Shown here piece after piece: positions 1 through 9,205 of a stretch of 64,000 nucleotides of DNA (position 1 is the stretch's first letter; every line of letters starts with the position of its first letter). The position numbers and the translations under genes are program-made. Origin of the DNA: Iris pallida (lineage: Eukaryota; Streptophyta; Magnoliopsida; Asparagales; Iridaceae); assembly GCA_029216955.1 (NCBI GenBank), contig JANAVB010003999.1, forward strand, positions 2,718,163 to 2,782,162, read 5' to 3'. The notes below the pieces were generated by a model, which was not told the DNA's origin, made no database searches, and saw only the letters and a program-made list of their open reading frames with translations.

Positions 1-1
1 T

Positions 2-690
2 TAGGTCGATCGTCCATACGCATGACTTGAAAATGAGTCTATTAGAACGCTAGCCAAGGGACCAATTTATGCTGCAAAAATATGGACAAGCTACTGTATT
101 AATGGGTTTAGGTTCAAGTCAACAACTTGCCCGATCAGAGACAACTTTGTGGATCTCGACTCTACCAAAAACAGCTGTTTGTGTATCAGATCTTCGAACT
201 ACAAAGATGCTGATGCGGGCAACGATTTCTATGGCGTGCTACGGGAGATCGTAGAGCTGACATATAGTTATGGAATAGAGCCTGCTAAGATTGTGTTATT
301 CAGGTGTGATTGGTTCGATCCGATTGAGGGTCAAGGTTGGAAAGTAGACAAGCACGGTCTTGTTGATATAAACTATCAGCGTCGATATCAAGCTATGAAC
401 CATTTGTCCTATCAAGTCAGGCTCAGCTCGTGTACTTCACAAGTTATCCTAAACGGGGAACAACAAGGTCGGACTGGTGGGCAGTATGCAAGACCAAAGC
501 TATAAATACCTTTGAGGTTGACGATATAGCTTATCAAGAGAATGAACTACCTCTTGTAACAATATTATAGAAGTGGACACGACGGAAGTTTCTCATTACA
601 CATCTAATTGTGTAGAAGAAGTAGAATTATATGAAGAGGAAGATGCAGATGAAAGTGAAGATGTAGAGGAGGAAGAAGAAGCAGAAGAAG

Positions 691-722
<32 letters not shown>

Positions 723-740
723 GATGAGCTAACGAACTAG
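2..740 (+). pseudogene. TNP2-like CACTA transposase, C-terminal part (DUF4216 region), frameshifted
   Basis: This is the C-terminal part of the DDE transposase (TNPD/TNP2) that would cut and integrate CACTA ends. The reading frame starts before the window. Recognisable DUF4216 signatures are NGFRF, then DFYGVLREIVEL, then KIVLFRCDWFDP. Around 415-425 the frame shifts; the family match (AQLVYFTSYP, then DWWAVCKTKA) continues in the next frame to about 510. An in-frame stop follows near 568, and a strongly acidic tail (571-740, mostly Glu and Asp, encoded partly by a GAA run at 679-719) ends at the TAG at 738-740. As written the protein cannot be made in one piece. Whether the frameshift is a real mutation or an assembly indel cannot be told here. 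Confidence 0.85.
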
Positions 741-1235
741 ATGAATTTTTAGAAGAGGATTAAATCTGTACGTTTGTTTTATCATCATATTTGACACTTT
801 AGTGACACTTCTATCATATAAATCTGTGACACTTCAGTGACACTTTATTGACACTTTTATCTGTGACTATGATATTTTTCAAAAATCTGTGATGTCTATC
901 ATATAAATATGTTTTTTATTTTATTGTCATATGTTATTATCAGGTATGACTAGACCATCTGGACGACGCGGACGATTTTATATTAGGCAGTCCCGTCAGC
1001 CTCGGACTGGGGATGGAGATTCCGTACCCTCATCCTCATCTCCGAGTACGCCATTGTACCATTCTGTTCCCGGTCCATTACCGGGACAGGGCAGTTCCAG
1101 CAGGTTGGCGACTCCTTCCTCGTCGTCTAGCCTTCCTGATCCCCCGTCCAGCATTCCTTCCGCGTACAGCATCCCTGATCCCCCGTCCAGCATTCCTCCT
1201 GTCGACGGCTCTATGGGGGAGCCGACGTCGAGCAT

Positions 1236-2909
1236 ATGGAGGACGGCGATCAGAATGATCCTGTCCAGGCAGGAGGTGAGAGCGACCCTCCATGCGCACC
1301 CCCGGACGAGACGCGTATGGAGATTTGGACGGACGGACCTATGAAGTAAGTTAATTAGTTAATATATATTTCTCAAATGATTATATGTACATATATATTC
1401 ATGTGAATTATTATTGTATAGGTATCGGCCTTCTGCAGTACAGAGACAGTTGGGGGTATTTCTGAGGCAGAACTATAGTGGGCCTTGGATTAACTACTCA
1501 GATGCTCCCGCAGATAGGAAGGCCTTTTGGTTCGCCCACTTCAAGGTAAAAAATTGTTCATTTTTAAATTTTAATAATCATTTGTGTATATTATACAACT
1601 TTTGTATTTTACTTCTTGTAGAGGACCTATTTCTATCCACCACACCGGGCGACGAAGATTGAGGGCCAATTTTCCTCCGTCGCAGCCAAGCTCATCTGTG
1701 ATGCGATCCACGACCAGAAGTGTCGTGATCGCTCCAGAGAGCCGATCCATGGTTGGATCACGCCAGAGCAGTGGGCTGCGATGAAGGCTAGATTCAGCGA
1801 GCCCAACTACCAGGAGCGGTCTGACAAGACCAAAGTGGCGCGGTCGAGCGCCGGTAAGTGGTGTGGTGGCTTCATTCCGATGACGGAGTATTTTTGTCGT
1901 CTGGTACGTTTCCTATGACGGACATTAATTTATATATAGTTCGATAGAATGTTTAATACTAATAATAGATAATATATTTTAACAGGTAAAAAAGGGTGAG
2001 GACCTGAACATGGTGACCGTCTTCCTGGTCACCCATCGGAGGTCTGGGGAGTTCATTGACGAGAGGGCGACGCAGACATATGTACGTTCTATTCTTTATA
2101 TTAATTTACTATAATTTAGAAAATAGGAAAATAGATATCAATATAGACTTTAGCAAACACTTACACGTTAGCAAACATTGTTCTAGGCCGAGTTTGTTCG
2201 GCTACAGGAGGCGGCGGCTGCTGCTGCTAGTGCGCCAACAAAGGGAGGGGCTGGTAGTTCCTCCCAGCCGCCTATGGCTCCATCGCCGTACGAGCTGTGG
2301 ATGACCGCCGTTGGCGGTCTTCAGAAGGGTACGTACTACGGTACGGGATCCTACGGCACGTATTTGGCTTCGGAGTCATCCCGGGCCCCTTCTGTCAGTG
2401 CGCAGTCTCCGGCTTCGCAGGCGTCGTCACGAGCTGAGGATGTTCGTCGTCAGATCGAGGATCTGCGTCGCGAGTTGCAGCAACAGATTTCTGATGCGGT
2501 CGAGCGACGATCCGACCCTCCGATCGTCACCGGACGATTTGATGCGGTCGAGCACAGTATACAGGAGCTGATGAGTCTGCATCAGGCTACAGCTGCCAGC
2601 TTGCACACGCTCACCGAGTCTACGCAGCGCACGGAGCGTAGACAGGTCGAGCTGGAGGGATCGCAGAGGAGCATGTCTGCCTCACTCAATCAGGTTTCGG
2701 CTTCGCTTGAGGCGAGTACTGAGAGGGTGGTGAGTACCCTTACTGTTTATGGTGAGCGACTGCGAGAGCTGGAGCAGATACGTCCTCCCGGTCCATCGAC
2801 GGCGCCGACTCCAGATATTGTACTGCCTCCTACTGCCCCTACGGTGCAGCTCATCCAGGAGCAGTATGACTACATTCTATCCCAGTTGCGCGGCAGGGGT
2901 CCGCAGTGA
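1236..2909 (+). CDS. Second CACTA-encoded protein, Ptta/En-Spm Transposase_24 type, five exons
   Basis: This is the accessory protein of plant CACTA elements (TNPA/Transposase_24-like), expected to bind subterminal repeats and help transposition. I infer exons 1236-1345, 1422-1545, 1622-1903, 1986-2081 and 2187-2909. All four introns are GT-AG (for example GAA|GTAAGT and CTG|GTACGT donors) and the joined frame stays open for 444 codons. Signatures include RQNYSGPWINYSDAP with FWFAHFK, GWITPEQWAAM, KWCGGFIPMTEYF, then VTHRRSGEFIDERA, a PYELW motif and a long coiled-coil-like region rich in Gln, Glu and Ser. An open Ser/Pro-rich stretch with repeated SIPDPPSSIP-type units lies upstream in another frame (946-1235), so the real start may be at 946 with a frameshift near 1230. 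Confidence 0.82.
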
Positions 2910-3225
2910 TTTTATTGATTTTTTTATGACTTGTATGTATTGTCCCTATGGGCAAATTGTTTATTGCTATACTGTTGTTTATACACTTGGTGGGAGACTT
3001 TTTATCATCTTCCATTTTATTTGACTCTATTGGATGTTTGTGAGGATGTGTGTCTGTGATATTTACTTTGTACTGCCTCCTATTTTTATTGTGATATTTA
3101 CTTTGTGATATCTGCGACGGGGATGACAAATATACCTACGCTGGGTTATAAGCGATGATCTGATATACAAAGGAGGTGCTGCTGAAATTTTAAAAAATAT
3201 AATATTTATTTTTGTGCTGATGTGT

Positions 3226-3530
3226 GTCTGTGTTTACAGTGAATGTGAAATGCAGTGTTCGGAACCATCGACAGTTTCGATTACTGTTGTATGTTTTATC
3301 TTGGATAAAAAGGGCAACAGTTCAGGGTGTACTTCTGAGAGCTTCATTTTCACGTCCTTCACTTTCTTCGGACGTCGTAAAGGTTTCCGAGAAGGTGAAG
3401 GACGTGAAGAGGAAGCTCTGAGAAGTGCACCATGAACTGTTGCTCTTTCTATCCAAGATAAAACATAGAACAGTAAACGAAACTGTCGATGGTTCGAACA
3501 CTGCACTTCACACACACTGTAAACACAGAC
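3226..3530. repeat. Long inverted repeat (hairpin) inside the CACTA element
   Basis: Positions 3226-3372 and 3386-3530 are inverted copies of each other, about 145 bp each with a 13-bp spacer. The outer ends are GTCTGTGTTTACAG and CTGTAAACACAGAC. By eye the arms match at well over four positions in five. Both strands carry similar short open frames because of the symmetry, and these should not be annotated as genes. Transcription through this segment would give a long double-stranded hairpin. Confidence 0.85.
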
Positions 3531-3574
3531 AGACAACATAACAAAAATACCAATTATATTTTTTAAAATTTTGT

Positions 3575-4036
3575 TTTTAATATCTGCGACGTATAGCGAC
3601 GTTCTGCGACGGACAGCGACGGAACGTACACGTCGCTATACGTCGCTAAATAGTGACGTAACGTCGCTAGAAGTCGCTAAAATGCTGACGTGGGATATGA
3701 CAACCTGAGAGCGGACGTCGCTAAATTTGTCGCTAGGCGTCGCTAAAGTGCCCACGTGGCTGCCATGCCATGTCATCATATATAAAGTTTACCGCGTCGC
3801 AAAGTGGTCGCTCTACGTCGCTATTTTGGCGACGTAACCTTACGTCGCTATCTGTCGTAAATTTTGCGACGTCTAGCGACACTACACGTGACGTCGCAAA
3901 AAGCGACATTTTGCGACGAAATTGTCATCTGCGACATGCCTATACGCGACATCCAATTTTCGTCGCTAAATACGTCGTAAATAGGTTTTAGTGACGGATT
4001 TTCCTTATTTAGCGACGTAAGTTGACGTCGCTAAAA
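3575..4036. repeat. CACTA subterminal repeat array (GCGACG / CGTCGCTA motifs)
   Basis: A region of about 460 bp is filled with short motifs of the type GCGACG, GTCGCTA and their reverse complements, in both orientations and with irregular spacing, running up to the terminus. CACTA elements carry such subterminal repeats as binding sites for the TNPA-type protein. The density and position fit that role. There is no coding capacity. Confidence 0.8.
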
Positions 4037-4054
4037 GGGGTTATTTTAGTAGTG
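4037..4054 (-). repeat. CACTA 3' terminal inverted repeat
   Basis: Read from 4054 backwards the sequence is CACTACTAAAATAACCCC. The CACTA start defines the element boundary. Copia LTR sequence homologous to the copy around 21296 begins immediately after. Confidence 0.9.
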
Positions 4055-5050
4055 CCCGAAAGGTATTCAGATTTCCAGATCTGCTTATCTTTGGACGACT
4101 GCTGTCAAAGAAAAAGGCATCTTCAGGACTGCTCAAATATCAGAAGAAAGGCGTCATCAAAGGGCTCTTGGTTTTCCTACTTGTTCCAAGTCTGTAATCT
4201 TCATTTTATTGAGTCTAGGAGAATGTGTACGTTGAGTCGCACTGAGTCATCTCAACCCCTAGACATATCTCTCCAAGCTCTACCATACAAACAGACCAAT
4301 TCCTGAACCAAGCCCAAGCTCCACCAAAGCCCAAAGGCCATTTGAACATTCTGCCACCAAGGAGGCAGAGTTCGGGCCGAACTCTGCCCCCACACAGAGT
4401 TCGGGCCGAACTCTGTCCCCTGATTTCCAGGAACTGATTTTTAGGGTTACCAATTGCTAGCTGGTACAACGACCATATTTTTGAATTTTGAGGACAGAAT
4501 TCTCGCCGAATTCTGCCTTCCAGACTAGTATATATAGGACATGATTTCAACCATTTTCAATCATCTCTTCATTATCTTTCAATCTCTCATTCTCAATCAT
4601 CTAATCCTTATACTACCTAAGCCTTACTCTTCCAATCTACTAGCCACAAAACTTCCTAAGCCCCCAGGTGCTCAAGTGCGATTCAGTTAGAAGTTTTTGT
4701 GCAAGAGTTGAAAAGAAAAGTCACTTGGACAATTCCAAGTTTCGCCACCTGCGAATCTGTAAGAAGTTGGAGTGCTCTTCTGAGTAAAGGCACGTGGTTG
4801 TATACTATTTCATAAATAGTGGATTTCAATCCTGAGCTAGAGTTCTCAGGCCTGGACTAGTCCTCCACGAGGAAAACCAGGTTAAAACTGCTGTGTTTGC
4901 GTATGCTCTTCATATCTTTATTTACTTCCGTATTTCTCTCTGATTTATTTACTATCTTGATAGTTGTTTTGTGATTGTGATATAGAGTTAATTTTTATTT
5001 GGTGATTATCGACACAAACTCTATTCACCCCTCCTCTAGAGTTGCCTACA
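4055..5050 (+). repeat. Ty1/copia LTR, Sirevirus-like, 5' part cut off by the CACTA insertion
   Basis: This segment is homologous to the LTR at 20736-22363: both share CCCGAAAGGTATTCAG near the left side, GGACxxCTGxCxxCAA blocks, and the end CACCCCTCCTCTAGAGTTGCCTACA. It contains three near-perfect palindromes (arms GCAGAGTTCGG/CCGAACTCTGC, ACAGAGTTCGG/CCGAACTCTGT, CAGAATTC/GAATTCTG) between about 4364 and 4520, and the sequence AGTATATATAGG near 4530. Palindrome-rich LTRs are known from Sireviruses. Because a primer-binding site follows, this is the 5' LTR of an element whose body is gone. Confidence 0.75.
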
Positions 5051-5061
5051 CGTTCTTTCAA

Positions 5062-5074
5062 TTGGTAACAGAGC
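5062..5074 (+). other. Primer-binding site of the truncated copia element
   Basis: TTGGTAACAGAGC lies 11 bp after the LTR end and differs by one base from the canonical initiator-methionine tRNA primer site TTGGTATCAGAGC. About 40 bp of copia leader follow before gypsy sequence starts near 5115. Confidence 0.8.
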
Positions 5075-5114
5075 TAGGTCTCTATTGTTAGGCTTAACAT
5101 CCTTAGAGTAGATC

Positions 5115-7600
5115 CTTATTTATTTGTGTACAGTGCCGCCAACTTCTCAGTGGATAGACCCACCTTGAAGGAAATAAAGTGGGTTGACTTCGTCAGTCGG
5201 TCCACGATAACCCAAATGGCATCATTCTCTCCTTGGGATCGAGGCAGTCCCGACACAAAGTCATCGTTATGTGCTCCCGTTTCCACTCCGAGATATCTAG
5301 CGGCTGCAACAGTCCTGCTGGTCTCTGTCTGCTCGCTTTCACTTGTTGACAAATTAAACATCTAGCCACATACCAGGATACGTCCTTCTTTATTTCGTAC
5401 TACCACACTATAGTACGCATATCCTGATATATTTTATTGGCTCCTGGATGTATGGAATACTGCGACTGGTGCGCTTCTTGCATCAGCTCGTTCCTCAGTT
5501 CGCCAGTTGGTACGTGCAGCCTCGTACCATGCTTCAGTGTTCCGTCGCTGGCGATTGAGAATCCTTCAAGTGTTCCTGCCAGCACTTAATCTCTGAGTTT
5601 GCAAAGCGTTCCGTCTTGGAATTGTGCCTCCTTGACTCTGTCCATTAGACTTGAACGCACTTGCAACTGCATCATTGATGAATCAGCTCCTGGTACAATG
5701 GCTTGTCTTCCTAGTTTCTTTATTTCCTCTTCGGACAGTATAATCTCCAGTCCAAGCTTTTCCATGTCCTCCAGCAAATGACGCTCCTTGGTCAAGAACA
5801 TCGCCATCGGGTATCGAATAAGTGCATCTGCAACAACATTAGCCTTACCCGGATGATACTGCGGGTTGATGTCGAAATTCTTTATCAGCTCCAGCCATCG
5901 TCTCTGTCGCATATTCAGCTCCATCTGAGTGAAAACATATTTAAGACTTTTGTGATCTGTAAATATTTCCACTCTCTCTCCATAAAGGTAGTGCTTCCAC
6001 AGCTTCAATGCAAATATCACCGCTGCAAGCTCCAAATCATGCTTAGGATAGTTCTTCTCATGAGTCCGTAATTGCCTAGATGCGTAAGCAATTACTTTCC
6101 CGTGTTGTTGAAAAACGCAGCCCAATCCCTTACCGGAAACATCACTGTAAATTGAGAAACCGCCGGTACCTGAGGGTAGCGCAAGTATCGGCACCGTTGT
6201 AAGCCTCTTCTTCAATTCCTCAAATGCTGACTGGCAAGCTTCCGACCAAACAAATTCTTCGTTTCTCCTAGTGAGCTTCGTCATCGGTTCAACAATTCTG
6301 GAGAAATCCTTCACAAATTTCCGGTAGTAGCCAGCTAAATCCAAGAAACTTCTAATTTCTGCAACTGAACTTGGTGCAGTCCACTTCTCAATAGCAGCTA
6401 TCTTCATTAGATCCACCAAAATTCCTTCTCCTGTGACAACATGGCCAAGAAAATCTACTTTGTCTAAGAAGAATTCACATTTAGATAGCTTACCATAGAG
6501 CTTCTCCTCCTTAAAGTTCCCAGAACTTTCCTCAGGTGCTCTTCATGTTTTTTTCAGTCTTCGAATATATCAGAATGTCATCGATGAAGACAACAACAAA
6601 CTGATCCAGGTATTCATGGAAGACCTTGTTCATAAGGTTCATGAATACTGCAGGGGCATTCGTCAGTCCAAATGGTATGACAAAAAATTCATACTGACCA
6701 TATTTGGTGTTGAACGCCGTCTTGGGAATATCCTCCTTCATGACCTTGATTTGACGGTAGCTAGATCTGAGATCTATCTTCGAAAATACCTTGGCTCCAC
6801 TCAGTTGATCAAACAGGTCGTCGATCCGGGGCAGAGGATACTTGTTCTTGATGGTGATGTTGTTCACCGCCCGATAATCAATGCACATCCGTACGGTTCC
6901 ATCCTTCTTAGGCACGAACAAAACTGGTGCTCCCCAGGGTGAAGCCTCGTCTTTGATAAATCCTTGTGCCTTCAGTTCGTCAATCTGGTCCTTCATCTCC
7001 TTAGCCTCCTTAGCGTTGACTCTGTAGCATCCCGAAAAAATAGAAGAAGAGCCGGGTACTAGGTCGATAGTGAATTCCACACCTCGATCTAGCGGCAATC
7101 CTGGAAGACTATCTAGAAAGACGTCCATGAATTTCGCTATGATAGGGTGAGGAGGCCCGGGTTCTTCGGTGATAGAGGAGTAGGTAACACTCTTCATGTC
7201 TTCCGGAGCTCGAGAGATTTCAAACTCCGGATATCCTGGTGGGCTGAAGATTATACATCCTCTGTGACAATCTATCAGCGCATGCTGCTCACTTAACCAG
7301 TCCATCCCTAGGACTACATCATAGTTGGGCAAGGGCATCACAAGTAAGGGTGTTAAGAATTTGTCGCCTGATATAGTTATGGGACAGTTACAAGTCTCGG
7401 TGATTGGTATGGGTCCACCACCGGTCATAACTCTACTAATCATCTTGCTAAGTCCCGTATCTAGGTGGTGTGCAGAAATGAAATTTGATGATATGAAATT
7501 GTACGATGCACCCGAATCAAATAATGCTAGAGCAGGATGTAAAAACACATAAATGGAACATGTGATGACATCAGCGGTGGGTTCCTGCTCTAGTTCTTGC
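5115..7600 (-). pseudogene. pol: pol of gypsy element 1: protease, RT, RNase H, partial integrase
   Basis: The aspartic protease has LFDSGAS near 7515. Reverse transcriptase shows [27 protein letters not shown] and the catalytic [10 protein letters not shown] near 6570. The frame breaks near 6530 and resumes at the RT connection ([21 protein letters not shown]). RNase H has [10 protein letters not shown], the acidic LELAA and FTDHKSLKY. The integrase zinc-finger region (HQSQYSIHPG) lies near 5460, and the core begins NDDFVSGLPRSQGENDAIWVIVD near 5250. The frame runs out at about 5117, before the second and third catalytic residues. So the integrase is lost, in addition to internal frameshifts and stops. 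Confidence 0.87.
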
Positions 7601-9015
7601 TCGTCTGTTGATAGGGCAAAAGCTCGCCCGGTCTTCTGCTGATGTTGCCCGAACCGTTGTTGCTGAGTGGGTAGAGGAGCTCTTTGCTGAGTTGCTCCGG
7701 TCCGGTTGAATGCTGTGGGGCAGTCCCTCACTTGGTGGGTGGCAGACCCACAAACTAGGCAGTGTCCCAGTTTTTTCCTGCAGATATTCGCCTGATGTCC
7801 TGGCCTCTTGCAGTAGTCGCAGACAGGGATCTGCTTCTGAGGCGTTCTGTCACTAGTCCTTGCCTGATGGTGCGGCTGCTGGTGGTGCGAAGGCCTGTTG
7901 TTGTTGTTGTTAGGCCTCTTCTGGTTACCCTGGAAGTTGCTAGTTCCAGGATACTCCCTTTTTGAGCGAGAAGGTTGGCTCTTCTCTACGTCCTGAGCTC
8001 GTATCAGAATCTTTTCGTATGTCTTGATGGCGCCTGCGATCACAGGGGTGCAAATTTCTTTCCTTAGTCCATACCTGAATCTCTTAGCACGATCCTTGGG
8101 GTCAGCAACCAAGTTCTTGGCAAAGCGGCTAAGTCGGCCGAACTCTGTCGCATACTCTCCAACCGTCATGTTTCCTTTCTTCAGATCCTGGAACTGTCTT
8201 TCCATCTCCCGTAACTCTGATGTTGGAAAGAACTTCCTGTGGAACAGCCTCTTGAAGGTGTCCCAGTCAAGCTGCTTGTCCTGGAGTCGGGGTTCATTCC
8301 GGTATCAGGTGCTTGCCACATCTTGCAGCTGGAGTCTTACTGCTTCGGTCTTGAGGTCCTTTGGGAGTCGAGCGACGCTCAAGAGACGCTCCATGCTGTC
8401 GAGCAATTCGTCGGCGTAGATGATTCCCTCGGTTCTTTTGAAAGGTCGAGGGCCCTGCTTCTTGAAACTCTTTATATCTCCGACCTTCACATAATAATAC
8501 GCCTCTTATCAAAAGTATGACCTTAATGATACATAAATTAACTCCTGGATTTATGATTACCTTAGCAGGCCTTAGTTCCGATTGAACTGTTCCTCCTCCC
8601 TCGAGGGCAGCCATAGCCACGTTATGGGCATTCTCCATGCCTTCTCTCATTATCGCGGTCTGCTCGCGATGGACTTCAGCTTGGGCTGCGGTCTGTTCAC
8701 GATGAGCTTCAGCTTGGGCTCTCTGGGCCTCCAGTACTCCTCGTAGCAGGCCTACAAGCTCGGTGGGGTCCACCGGTACTGGTGGGGCAACTGGTGCGGG
8801 CACTACCGCGGGGGACTGCGGCTCAGTCCGGGGAAGTGCAGGTTCTGCCGTTTGCGCTGTAGTAGCGTAAACGGGGCGGGGTGCTGGTGCAGCGTGGGGA
8901 CGGTCTGTCAGCTGCAAGGGAGGTGGGTCCCGGCGTGCTTGAGGAGGTGGGTGTGATTGGTAGAAGACACCTCATCTTCAGCAGGGCCGGAACGGGTGGT
9001 CTTCCCTTTGGCCAT
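7600..9015 (-). pseudogene. gag: gag of gypsy element 1
   Basis: The gag polyprotein forms the cytoplasmic virus-like particle and binds genomic RNA. I place the start at the ATG at 9015 (MAKGKTTRSG), which parallels MTRGPDP in the related element. The frame shifts near 8895. A Pro/Ala-rich stretch and a Gln/Ala/Glu helix (EAHREQTAAQAEVHREQ) follow. The capsid part resumes at GDIKSFKKQGPRPF, has a stop near 8305, and continues with [25 protein letters not shown]. Two zinc knuckles ([14 protein letters not shown] and [14 protein letters not shown], about 7825-7720) close it. About 85 bp at 8480-8570 interrupt gag relative to the related copy, with AAG|GTAATC at one edge, and could be an insertion or intron-like segment. 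Confidence 0.82.
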
Positions 9016-9205
9016 ACTCTGGAAGGTTTAGGATGCAATACATAAGCAAGGTATCCTACCAGTCTATAATCAAACAAAAATATTTATATATATATATAAT
9101 TCGGACCTATGTTGTGACAAATCAATGTTCTAGTGTTCTAATTGTTTCTAGGTATGTTTTCCTAAGTTGTTGTTTCAGGACCTGCATGGGCCACCACTAA
9201 AAACA

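Larger units (their letters stand above)
1..4054 (+). mobile_element. CACTA (En/Spm-type) DNA transposon, 5' end outside the window
   Basis: The left edge lies inside a cut-and-paste transposon. It ends in a TNP2-type transposase C terminus (2-740), followed by a second spliced gene of the Ptta/En-Spm Transposase_24 type (1236-2909), a long hairpin (3226-3530), and an array of GCGACG/CGTCGC motifs (3575-4036). The last bases, 4037-4054, read on the opposite strand CACTACTAAAATAACCCC, which is the classic CACTA terminus. Gene order, subterminal repeats and terminus agree, so the class is secure. The 3-bp target duplication cannot be checked because the left end is missing. The element sits inside a copia LTR that begins at 4055. 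Confidence 0.93.

Noticed and set aside
3214..3539. Two similar ~100-residue frames on opposite strands
   Set aside because: They are mirror images produced by the inverted repeat, not genes.
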